Source of the DNA: Ophiostoma sp. CBS 140.51
Lineage: Eukaryota > Ascomycota > Sordariomycetes > Ophiostomatales > Ophiostomataceae
Reading direction: 5' to 3'
Length of the DNA stretch: 22,349 bases
NCBI GenBank assembly: GCA_029298735.1
Contig: JANSLP010000445.1
Span: forward strand, 1-22,349
The notes below the pieces were generated by a model. That model worked only from the letters and a program-made list of their open reading frames with translations. It was not told the origin of the DNA and did no database searches. Positions 1 to 9,653 of the stretch are shown in pieces; positions within the stretch are counted from its first letter, which is position 1, and each line of letters begins with the position of its first letter. The translations under genes and the position numbers were made by a program.

Positions 1-299
1 CGTAAAAATTATCAATAAAATTTAAAACATTTTACACTGCAGAATCAAATGAGGTTGATTTTATCGCAAATTACACCGCAAGTCACTTTTTTGATACGTA
101 AGGGATAGAACTCGATTTGAAACAAAGAAAATAAATTGTATTGTAAATGTACATGATTACTTGGTTGGCACGACGCCGTGTGAACGCCACACCAACCACC
201 CTCCAGTCGTATTCCACCGATTTTTATATTGTAACAGTTATTCATAACGAGTAATAAACACTCTCCAAAACTACTCTCCTACATCCCTTCTCCCCCTCC
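1..299. other. AT-rich flank downstream of CWH43
   Basis: No gene is recognised here. The first 140 bases or so are strongly AT-rich, and the rest should contain the 3' untranslated region of the CWH43 homologue, which ends at 300 on the minus strand. A 66-codon open frame on the minus strand (45-245) has no recognisable domain, and its composition is not coding-like. Confidence 0.5.
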
Positions 300-3200
300 T
301 TAATAGCCATAGTAGCGCGGCTCGTCAAAGACGTGGTAGCGGTGGCCGCGGACACCCTCGCCGCGGAAGAGGGCAGGGAAGCGCCAGCCCTCGGGCACCT
401 GGGACTCGTCGACGCGGTTGTTGCGGGTAGGTTCGTCGACATCGTACAGGTACTGCGCACGGGCGGTGTCGGCCTTGGCGTCGGGGACGACAAATTTGGC
501 GACCTGCAGCTCCGTGTCGGTAATGGTGCTGCGGGAAATGCGGGCATAGCCCACACGTTGGAGGCCCTTGAACAGAATGTACTCGCACCAGCGGTCCCAG
601 TCCGAAGGGTCGACGTCGTGCATCCCCGAGGTCTGGGAGACGTAGGTGTTGTAGTTGCCCTCGAGAGGTTTGGTCACGAGGTAGCTCAGCAAGAAGGACG
701 GGCGGTCGGTGCTGCCCATGAGCTTGGCGAGGTATTCGGACTGCAGGCGACGGTCTTCCGGGTCTTCTTCTTGGCCCGAGTGGAAGACAAAGACGTCCAC
801 GAGCGTACCACGGACATCGAGAGTGGCGTGGATGGCGGGCGCAAGCTCGCCCACAGGGCTGGGCAGCAGGTGGTGGGTGGAGTTGACGATGGGGAACTTG
901 GAGAGCAGAGCCGCGCCCCAGGTGTGCTTGTTGGGGCCCGGGCCGTAGTCGACGTACATGCCCAGGTCCTCGGCCAGGTACTGTGTGGTATCGCGATTGC
1001 CCATGATGATGCGCTGCAGGTCGCTCTCTAGCAGACCAACGACATCGAGCTCGGCCTCCTTGATCAGGTCACGCATGCGGCGCTCAGAGCTCCACATGTC
1101 ATTGTCGAGACTGAAATGAATGGTCCATATACCAGCGGTGATGACGCGGTCATCCTCATGGTAGCCCTTGTAGTCGTTGGAGGGGAAGCGCAAGAAGGCG
1201 GCGCACAGGAACAAAATGTTGAGGATACCAGTAACACCAAAGAAGTGCTTGCGGTGGCGGGCGGGCAGGGCGTTGCTGGCGACGCGCTTGGCGTACTTGG
1301 CGGGACGCTGGGCGGTGCGGATCGAGTTAAGGTTGAAGACACCAGCACCAATAAGCAGCATAGTAATGGTCATGATCCAGTCAGTGTGCTCACGGACAAG
1401 CGGGCCACCAGGAACAAAGGCGTAGGCGACGACCCAGACGTGGAAGAGGACCATGAAGTTGTAGATGAGGAAGCCAAGACCAAAAGTCAGGGCGGGGCTC
1501 TTCTTGGACGAAGCCGAAATCAGAGGGATGGCAAGGGCCATGAGGTAGACGGTTAAGGTCAGGGCGCCGTAGAAACCGAACCAGTTGGGGTACAGCGTAA
1601 GGACAGCGGCACCGACAGAGGCGATACCGAAAGCGGACCAGGACGTGGCGAGGCCAGGAGCGACCACACCGAGAAAGATACCGCCAGTCATGGCGAAGAT
1701 GGTGTAGTAGGCGTGGATGTTGGACAGAGGACCACGGACCGGGTAACCCTCCCAGACCCAGAGGATCATGGTGCTGGTGTCGGACAGCAGCGAGTGCAGG
1801 GCGAACATGAGGCCACCGAAGCTCAGAGCGTAGAGACCCGACGAGGGACCCTTGGCGCTGGAGCGGTCAAAGTCACCGCCAGCTGAGGCAGGGCGTCTGC
1901 GGGTGAAGCGCAGAGCAGCGAGGACGGCCAGGACGAGACCAGTGCCGTTCCAACCGCCGTTCTCGGCGTGCATGACGGCCCAGATGGGGTTGTTGGTGTG
2001 CCAGGCGAACTTGGCGATGCTGGACATGAGCAGACCAATGACGAAAGAGAGGACTCGAGACTCGACGCGCGACTCCTGGGCAGCGTCGGCGTAGAAAGTG
2101 GCCGTCCAGGCGAGGCACTGCAGGGCGACACCGAAGCCGACGGTAAACAGGCGGTAGACGGGGTCGTGGACCTTGTAGGCAGTGAGGCCAGCAAGCGACA
2201 GCAGATGGAAGAAGCGCTGGTGGCGGATGACGAGGTTGCGGAAGGGGCAGATGGCGAGCAGGGCAGGCGAGATGGTGACCATGACAAAGGCCTCGTAGCC
2301 AGAGATGCCCATGTGCCACAGCGGGAAGTACCAAATGACAAGGCCCAGGGAGGTCAGGACAGACCAGAAGGCGAAGCCGTGGTAGACATCGGCGGCGGCG
2401 TCGAGGGCCTCGCCGATGGTAAAGGAGGTCGAGAAGACGCCAGCGGTGGGCTTTTCCTTTTCACGGTCGAGGGCGGGAGAGCGGAGGGTACTGCGGGAGA
2501 AAAGAGAAATGTTTAGAATGGTGTTTGAAGAGGTGGCGCGAAGAATGCAGGCGAGGAGTAGATAGAGTAAAGGGCAGGTAGTGGGTAGCAGAGATCAGAA
2601 AGCAGAGGACAGAGGAGAACACTGTGGACAGAGGACAGACGAGAAGAGAGTGATGGTGAAAGTCGTTGATTCTATTGTCGTGAAGCGTAAAGTGTTGTTA
2701 CAGTCCTGTGTCGTCTTCTCCTGTCCTGTCCTCACATGTCATCAATGTCCCCGTTGTTTCTCTGCCTCTGCCTTTCTGCACTCCTGTCTGCCCCTCGCCT
2801 ACCCCGTGTGTTTCTGTGTTCCGCCCTCCGGCCTACTTGGGAAGCCATTGCACGTACCCCTTGCTGATTCCCTTGGTATCCTTGACGACGAGCTCGAACG
2901 TGTCAAAGTCGAGAGCGGTGACGGCGTCGAAAGCGACATCGAAGAGCACGAGCGCCCACTCGAAGAAGGCGTAAATTGTGTAGGCTGGAGCGAGGTTAGT
3001 GAGCGAGTTGACAATAGAGAGACTGGGACGAGACGACCTACCACCCGGAACGCGGTGCACTTTGTGCTGGATGAAGAAGTAGACGAGCGGGACAATGGTT
3101 CCAAAGAAGGCGCCGGCCACATACTTGCGGTACTTGATGGCAGTGGCGTTGTTGGGGCTCAGAGCCAAGCAGCCAAACATCCAGGGGATGGTGGCGACGA

Positions 3201-3719
3201 GGTACGAGATCATGAAGATGTCGTGCCAGTCGTGGTTGTCAGTTGAAGTGACGTAGGTCCAGCCGCCGCAAGTAAAGGTGCGGAAGACACCGAAATATGC
3301 GACAATCTTGGGAAGCGAGCGACCGGGCTTGGCCGTCAACAGGTACCACAGTCCAACAAGGGCGAAGCGAGGACCAGAGGTGAGGGCGATGAAGAGCATA
3401 AAGAATGAGCGCTCAGGGAAGCGATCGCCAATGGTGGCCGAGACGGACGGGAACCATTCTTGCGGGTAGCCGAACCATTCGTTCTGGACAATCTTGGTGT
3501 AGTGGAGAGAAACGCCGACGAAGAGGGCACTAAAAAAGGCGGCTGGCAAAGAAGTTAGCGACGAATCGTAAGACGAGGAGTGGAAAACGACGCATCGCGA
3601 GGTCACGATTGTTCGATCGTCAACTTACCATACGCCGCACCAGTGTGCAGCCAGCTCACCCAGACGCCATTGAAGGAGAGAAGCACGCCTGCGTCCTTGT
3701 CCTTGTACTTGGACGCCAT
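300..3719 (-). CDS. CWH43: CWH43 homologue, GPI-anchor lipid remodelling protein
   Basis: Cwh43 acts in the endoplasmic reticulum, where it replaces the diacylglycerol of GPI anchors with ceramide. Exons read 3719-3629, 3542-3042, 2984-2858 and 2490-300; introns are 86, 57 and 367 bp. The splices keep frame and give 969 aa, close to the 953 aa of yeast Cwh43. Residues 1-240 are the PGAP2/Frag1-like half with several membrane segments and the conserved run HKVHRVPGAYTIYAFFEW, which is restored only when the second intron is removed. From about residue 245 comes the PGAP2IP-like half, with many more membrane helices including the block WYFPLWHMGISGYE around residue 300. About 690-969 is an endonuclease/exonuclease/phosphatase-like domain (GIWTIHFSLDNDMWSSE, GLLESDLQRI, VFVFHSGQEEDPEDRR). 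The start is the first ATG of the PGAP2-like frame. The family call is firm; the exact splice sites are inferred. Confidence 0.93.
2491..2857 (-). other. Long intron of CWH43 at the domain junction
   Basis: The donor is GTACGTG and the acceptor CCCGCAG, with a TTCTAAAC branch point about 20 bases before the acceptor. Removal joins phase 2 to phase 2 and gives ...KGTLRSPALDRE. At 367 bp it is four to seven times longer than the other introns in this window, and its 3' half is rich in CTCTGTCC-like pyrimidine motifs. If it is retained, translation adds eight residues (GYVQWLPK) and stops at a TAG, which would leave a 247-aa PGAP2-like protein. Confidence 0.8.
2985..3041 (-). other. In-frame 57-bp intron of CWH43
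   Basis: GTAGGTCG donor, CACTAAC branch point and CTCCAG acceptor, 57 bp long (19 codons) with no stop, so the reading frame stays open through it. The conserved Cwh43 motif VHRVPGAYTIYAFFEW is continuous only after removal, which is why it is called an intron. Confidence 0.88.
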
Positions 3720-3754
3720 GATGGGTTGTGTTGGTGTTGTTGTGATGGGTTGGT

Positions 3755-3780
3755 GATGCGATGCGATGCGATGACGATGA
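3755..3780. repeat. GATGC pentamer microsatellite in the CWH43 leader
   Basis: Three perfect GATGC units followed by two diverged ones (GATGA, CGATGA), about 35-60 bases upstream of the CWH43 start codon. It is probably transcribed as part of the 5' leader. No function is evident. Confidence 0.8.
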
Positions 3781-4151
3781 TCGACGATTTCGAGATCGAT
3801 GTCGAGATTGCGGATGGCTCGGAAACGGGCTTTTGGGGTCAGAAAAACAAAATCGAACGAGGGACAAGAAGAGAAGGAGTGCCACCGGCAGATAACGGCC
3901 CTAAAGAAAACTAAAACTGGGAAAGAAGAAAGACGATGGAAAAGGAACGACGATCGATGCTGCGTCGGCACCGGGCATACAGTGGAAGGAGGGAAAAGAT
4001 GAGAGAGGAGAAGAAGCCCAAGAGCTCTTGCCTCGCGACAGGAACAGATGCTTGGGGCAGGCGCGTTGGAGCTGGAAGCCTCGGCGCCCCTGAAAAAGGG
4101 AGGAAAGTCCCCTCTCATGTCAGCCCATTCTGGCCAATGGGAGCTCAGAAT

Positions 4152-4183
4152 CCACGTGGGCCAGGGTTTAAAATGGGCCCACG
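4152..4183. repeat. Inverted repeat with an E-box-like core upstream of CWH43
   Basis: CGTGGGCC at 4155-4162 is matched by its reverse complement GGCCCACG at 4176-4183, with a 13-base spacer. The left arm overlaps the palindrome CCACGTGG (4152-4159), an E-box-type core recognised by fungal bHLH factors in general. It sits about 435-465 bp upstream of the CWH43 start. Regulatory use is a guess. Confidence 0.45.
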
Positions 4184-4827
4184 CGACAGGACTTGTTGGC
4201 CTGAGTGAGCGAGGTGAGGACCACGGGAAATTAGCGTCTGCTGTACAATACTTCCAGTGCACTTTTAGCGTTGCATCCACTGTAAGACGGTTGATGAAAT
4301 CGTGTGATCATGTCAACAACAGAACAGAGCGCGAGAATGGGCAATGAAGCACATCAATATTGTTGCTCGTCTCTTTCGCGATTGTGTTTATTCTTTTATT
4401 AATACTGAAGAATGACCGCTGTGTTCCCCTCTTCCTCGCAAGCTCTCGTATGGCCATGCGGGCTCCTGCCGTTTTAGCGGGTGTTAGCGGCTTAGGACTG
4501 CTCTGTACCTGAATGACCCACCACACTTTATTTCTAGCTTCATTCCGCATCGCATCTTCGGCATCTCCTCACTTACACGATGCTTGCATTCATGCGACAC
4601 AGCTTAGTTGTCGATGACATGGCGGTTTCCCAGGACGTCGCTGACACCGACAGACGACGCAGATCATGAAGACACCGACACGAAAGCCCGCAGTGTTGCC
4701 CCTGCTTGTCGATGTCACCTTTTTTCGACCTCTCCAACAAAGATGGATTCGCATTTGACGACAACCTATGACAGGACAACGCGACGTCGTTGGCAACCCT
4801 TACCCACGAGGCACGTCCCTTCTCGAC

Positions 4828-6628
4828 TCACCGTACCCTGCTCGGCTCCTCTCCGACCTCCATCACTGACGGCTTGCTCGACTTTCCTCCCAAACCCTTC
4901 TCGGCATCTTCGATTTGGCTGCTCGACGACTCTGGATCTGACTCAACAGGACTGGCAGGCGCGGAAACAACAGCTGCTGCCGCCACTGCATCTCGGTCTT
5001 CCTGCGGCTCTAGCCCTCGGTCCTTGACAAACAAACAACCCACCAGACACAGCGCCACCAACGGCAGCTGGAGCACAAACACCGCTCGACTGGCGGCCAT
5101 GTACGCATCGAGAACGGCATCAAAGTCCGGGCCTTGGGTTTTGGGCAAGGAATAAGTGTTGTCGGCCAGGTACCGGTATTCGGCGGGCAGGTTGGCACGC
5201 AAGGCTGCTTGAAGAACCGCCGCTGAAGCTGCCAGACCAAACGCGCCGCCACAACATCGAAAGAAGTTGCGAGCCGAAATGACGACCGCCCTCCTGGCTT
5301 TGGGCGAGTTGGCCTGCAGGGCGACGAGGGTGGGCTGGAAGGAGCAGCCAACACCGGAGCCGATCAGCATCAAGAAGCCGACAATGGTGGCGACGTGCGT
5401 CTCTCGGTTTAGAAGCAGCATCAGACCGGAGCCGCTGCTTTTGTTAGTGGCAGCTCTCAACACATCACTCAACGCCACCGGGGCTTACATTGTCCACATG
5501 CCGAAGCCAAACCACAGGACCTCGCCGTACCGCCTCCGCCGTGACAGGTACTGGCCCGACAGGATAGAGAAGACGGACTGCACGACAACCATGGCCACAG
5601 TTATCGATGCTGACCGCAGAACGCTAAACTGGCGGGCGTTTTGCAGAAACAGCGGAAGGTAATACAGGTATGACTGGTATGCGCAGCCAAACAGAAACGT
5701 CTGCGCCATGAGAACGCAGAGCACCGGGTTTTTGAAGATTTGGACTGTTGTATTAGATGTATGACGGAGAACAGCGTGGACTGTGGATCAACCTACCTGG
5801 CATCATGGGAAGACGAGCCAGCTTCCACTCGACAATGATAAAAAGGACAAAGGAGCAGACGCCAATCACCAGCATACTGATGACCATTGGTGACGTCCAC
5901 TCGAAATATGACCCCCCGCCGCTGATGGGAATCAACAAAAAGATGACGGCAATAGACGACGAGAGAACACCGGCGTAGTCAATCTTGGAGGCACTCTCCT
6001 TGAGGCTGGCCGTCCTTGGTTTTGAGGGCAGTAGAAAGAACGAGACGGAGGCAACCACCAAACACAGAGGGGCCAACATGTAAAAGAAGGCCCGCCACGA
6101 GGCCCGGTCGATAAAGGCACCTGCCAGAAAGGGACCAGCGACATTACCCAGAGCCACAAATGACCCCAGCACGCCCTGGTAGAACCCACGCTGCTCCAAT
6201 GTCACAACATCCGAGACGATGATCATGGCCAGATTGGTGATGCCGCCGCCAGCGATGCCCGCCACGCCGCGGAAGACGTAGAGCATGGGTGCATTCTGTG
6301 ACAGCCCGCACAGTAGATCGGCCAGCAGCAAAAGAAGTGTGGCACTGATGAACACTACCTTGCGCCCAAAAATGTCCGACATGCGGCCATACAACATCTG
6401 GAACGTCGTGTTAGCAATCAAGGACGACGTGCCCGCCCATGAGATGGTGTTTTGTGCATTGAGGTCTTTGGCAATTGTGGGGAGTGTGACGCTGATGCCG
6501 TTTTGGTCCATCATCGTGATGCCCAGTGTCAGTGACAGGGTGATGAGAGCTACAATCAATTTGGACCGTGGCAAGATGTTGGTCTGGTCGTGCAGGGCCT
6601 TCTCAGCCGCCGTCTGTGATGTCTTCAT
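4828..6628 (-). CDS. Major facilitator transporter, DHA2-type (14-TMS) exporter
   Basis: Proton-coupled plasma- or vacuolar-membrane exporter of drugs or metabolites; the substrate cannot be told from sequence. Exons are 6628-5797, 5744-5489 and 5434-4828, with introns of 52 and 54 bp; the product is 564 aa, usual for the 14-helix DHA2 family. Visible motifs are the D1-like MMDQNGISVTLP (residues 39-50), motif A GRMSDIFGRK (81-90), and the motif B/C region with RGVAGIAGGG (120-129) and GNVAGPFLAGAF (161-172). The first splice gives LPMMPVQIFKNPVLC, a typical DHA2 junction. The second gives GMWTIGSGLMLLL using the CAG acceptor at 5435; an alternative AG three bases earlier would add one serine. 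The C-terminal tail is charged and serine-rich. A secondary-metabolite or resistance role is possible, but no biosynthetic gene is adjacent. Confidence 0.9.
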
Positions 6629-7964
6629 TGTGGTGGGGGAAAATTGAAATAAAATCAGTGTGCCTTTAATAGAATTTAACTCGCGATACCTTCCAAATTA
6701 ACCAGCACGATTCTTGGCAGAAGATCGTATTAAATATATATCATCGCATCCCATATACCAAGATCTAGTTGCGAGCGATACCGTCTAGTTAATTGATAGT
6801 AATTGGAGTACTTCAGCGTCACATATTTTTCATCTGCCGTGCCATCGGCGACTCACGATCGGCTCGGGCATTTTTTGTTATTCTTGAAGTGAAGAATTCT
6901 CCCATTCGACAACCTAAGACGGGACAAAATCGCCCAGGTAGTCGGATACACACAAATAATGCCAAGCTATTACCCCGTCCTTTTCTGCAGTGGTTGCGTC
7001 AACCGGAGCCGACGGCCGGCGTGGCGAGCCTTGGCCGCACGAACCCACTTCCAGGTGTCTGGTGGGCCAGTAAAACGCCACGAATTCACGACAGCCCGCA
7101 AAATACAGCCATAAGTCCCACAGCATGGCATCCTGCCGTGGCTGTACCGGTGCCGTTCTCGGCTTCAGGCCCGTTGCTTAATTTGATTTTCGTGCTGATT
7201 TGGTAATTTTACAGACCAGGCTTTTTGTGCCAACTTTTGAACCACTGCTACAGATCGCCCGAGGTTTGGGGGTGAATATCCTATAGCGCCGTGTAAGCGT
7301 ACTAAACCGTATTTAATGTCCGATGTAGGTGCGGCCGCATAATATCCATCACGCGGAGGGTGCGCTTTCAAAGCGTTGCACTGGAATTAATGTCAGAAGA
7401 ATGGCGGGCCTACCCATGCACTGTTCTTCAAGGAATGCTGCCCGATGCCGAGATCACATCTTGCAGTATTTTGATTACAACGGTATTCATAGGCGTTTTT
7501 GATCATTTCTCAAAGTCAATAAGACAAAAGAATAACATGCGACGTGTAAACCTCGTAGTGTTTAGAGAACAATACCTCACCTTGCCATTCTTGAAGCCTC
7601 AATTCGGGCATGTGTCATCGGGGGCACAAAGTTTATGATACGCCAGTTTGCAATCTGAACCGAGCCTTTATCTGCCTTTTTTTTCAATCCTGAACGAGAA
7701 CTACTCCATGTCGGTCTGGTATTTCTTATTGCGTTCTCGTCTGCCGTCTTGTTTTCCGTATGTGGCTCTGTCGAGACACGGGTTGGAACAAAGAAGGTCC
7801 CCAATTGCTGTAGAATCTGGCCACGTCGTTGTTTTAATTTTAGTATCGACCTGAAAAAATAACAGTAACAGTTTGTCCAATTATGATAGTCCGTGGCTCG
7901 AGAATTTTCACTTGTCTCCCTCTTTAACACCAGTTTAGTAGTGGGGGAATAGCAGCAGGTCTTC
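6629..7964. other. Gene-poor region upstream of the DHA2 exporter
   Basis: The part next to 6628 should hold the promoter of the exporter. An AT-rich block with a TATATATTTAA-like element (minus strand, about 6730-6742) is a possible TATA box roughly 100 bases upstream of its ATG. The rest (about 6800-7960) contains only short frames with no recognisable domain on either strand. Confidence 0.45.
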
Positions 7965-8376
7965 CTATGATTTTTCACGGCCGATCTGGACACAATTGCG
8001 CTCGGCTTGGGTGAAGCTTTGCTGGATCCTGTTGAGTACGTCCGAGGTGTTAGAGCTTGTAGCGCTGTCGACGGCATCGTCAACATCTTCTCCTAAAACA
8101 CCCGACCCGGACCGTAAATTGTCGTTGTCGATATCGCCATATTCACGGGCCGTGGCGTAGAAGTCTTGAGATAATACGGTGCTGGTCGAGCGACAAGTCG
8201 GGCTGGCCTCCAAACTCTGTGGTTCTGTGCCGGGTTCGAATGGAGCACGAGCTGCCTCCGGAACCGCATTATGCTGGATGATCTGAAGACACCGGCTGAC
8301 AGTATCTTGATCGTCCTTAAAGACTTCCCAATCGCGTATTGTGGTCAAATCATTGTCTCCTCCAAGTGGAAAGTAG
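7965..8376 (-). other. Unrecognised open frame, possible gene fragment
   Basis: A stop-free frame on the minus strand of about 137 codons, with no in-frame ATG at its head. It contains the segments GKRISVAYFPLGGDND and IRDWEVFKDDQDTVSRCLQI, followed by an acidic, serine-rich stretch. The WEVFKDDQDTVSRC segment is loosely reminiscent of helical regions in fungal proteins with N-terminal regulatory domains (the fungal_N type), but this is only an impression. No start codon, introns or partner exons could be assigned, so it may be an exon of an unresolved gene, a relic, or chance. Confidence 0.25.
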
Positions 8377-8589
8377 GCGACTGAAATCCGTTTTCCGTGT
8401 GGAACATCAAAAGATCAGTGTTTGTCCCCGTGCAGAGCATAGCCTAAAGACAATTTTTGTTGCTCGAGTAATTGTTATGAAAATATCGAGGGTTATTTTC
8501 CCTCACTTCTGTCTTGTTTGAGTAGGGGATGTGAACAAGTGTCTTCAAACTTGCTTGTCTCCCTCTAAAAGAAGGTAAAGGCGAGTTCA

Positions 8590-9190
8590 AGAAACATCAC
8601 GGCAATTGACGGCAGCGTTGTGTTTGGTGGCTACGACAAGGCCAAGGTCACAGGCAACAAGTTCACGCAGCCGATGACCACGACCAAGTCTGGCTGTCCC
8701 TCACAAATGGTTGTCAACATTGCCAACATTGTGCTCAACTTTGCCAACAGAAGTGACGCAAAGCATCTTTCCGATATCGAGATCGACAGCCATTGCCGCA
8801 TGTCTCACACCTGCCTTACCGATGCTCATGTGGATGCCTTTCGACCTTTACTTTGACAAGATGCTGAATCTGACCAGCAACAATATTTACAAGATGGGTC
8901 GGTCCGTCGGTGTCTACCATTGAAACATGCGCTACAAAGCAACTGGATTTGAACCGTGAGTACAGCACCCTAAAGATACAAATTTATTGCCACTAGCACG
9001 AGTCAGATACGGCGACCTCACGATCCGACTCCAGTCTGGCCTTTCTGTGCGCATTCCCAACGACCAACTCGTCTGTCCTCACACCTCAGTTGACCAGGCT
9101 AGCAAGCAGCCGCGTCGTCGTTCCATACTGGTATTAGCCTCTGCTACGCTCCCCCGTGACATGAACTCCAAGCTCTTGACAACCATTCAT
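8590..9190 (+). pseudogene. Decayed aspartyl-protease-like gene fragment
   Basis: Pieces of a secreted fungal aspartyl protease-like protein can be read in two frames. Frame one (from 8590) gives NITAIDGSVVFGGYDKAKV and, further on, CPSQMVVNIANIVLNFAN. From about 8790 the match moves to another frame with ACLTPALPMLMWMPFDLYF and NNIYKMGRSVGVYH. A TGA then stands where a tryptophan codon is expected (8921-8923), followed by NMRYKATGFEP, another stop, and YGDLTIRLQSGLSVRIPNDQL. These resemble the C-terminal half of the family. The N-terminal half with the first DTG-type site was not found. A frameshift, at least two stops and the missing half point to a relic. Family assignment is from memory of its motifs. 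Confidence 0.6.
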
Positions 9191-9653
9191 TCGCAATCCG
9201 AGTCCAGACTCACTCGGCTATCAATACAATCAAAAGATAAGAATGATCAGAGTCAATTTTAAAGACAAAATTGACCAAATATGCGTCTAGTATCAAACTC
9301 GACGACCTCACGCCTTCCACGCCGTAGCCGCGCCCAAAGCGTCTGCCCATCACACGCCAAGGATGTACGCGGCCAATTGGACTGAGATTGCCATGGTCAA
9401 GCCGAACCAGCATTCCGTATCGTTGAGTAGCTTCATAAAATGTAGCATTGAATAATTTTCGCCGCACAGTTCCTCTCAGCATGCCCTGCTTTCATTCTAC
9501 AACAGAGAGGGTTCTCCCAGCTCTAAATTATCCCCGGTGGTGCAAGCTGTGGACAATGATTACTTTGCATCATCTCGACCAGGATCATTCCGAGAAAAAA
9601 ATGTATTGTTGCTACCTAGTCCCTAATCTGGCGAGGTCCTGATCTCAGCTCCA
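9191..9653. other. Region without a recognised gene
   Basis: Between the aspartyl-protease relic and the 3' end of the 350-aa gene, only short frames are present and none is recognisable. The right end should contain the 3' untranslated region of the minus-strand gene ending at 9654. Confidence 0.4.

Larger units (their letters stand above)
3720..4827. promoter_or_regulatory. Region between CWH43 and the DHA2 exporter
   Basis: This 1.1-kb stretch should contain the promoter and 5' leader of CWH43 (reading left) and the 3' end of the DHA2 transporter transcript. A GATGC pentamer repeat lies just before the CWH43 start. A CCAAT pentamer is at 4134-4138, and an inverted repeat with a CACGTG core is at about 4152-4183. 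No convincing gene was found; the open frames here do not resemble proteins. Confidence 0.5.

Noticed and set aside
1..60. Telomere or terminal repeat at the window edge
   Set aside because: AT-rich sequence only; no TTAGGG-type repeats and no obvious match between the two ends of the window.
333..1031. Long plus-strand open frame opposite CWH43
   Set aside because: It is antisense to the conserved GC-rich coding exon of CWH43, is Val/Gly-rich in composition, and has no domain; it is a shadow of the real gene.
3603..4280. Minus-strand open frame of 225 codons running into CWH43 exon 1
   Set aside because: Only the last 30 or so codons before the splice site match the Cwh43 start; the upstream part is low-complexity leader or promoter sequence.
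6793..7206. Plus-strand 137-codon frame as a gene
   Set aside because: No recognisable domain, no supporting splice signals or homologous motif, and composition like non-coding DNA.
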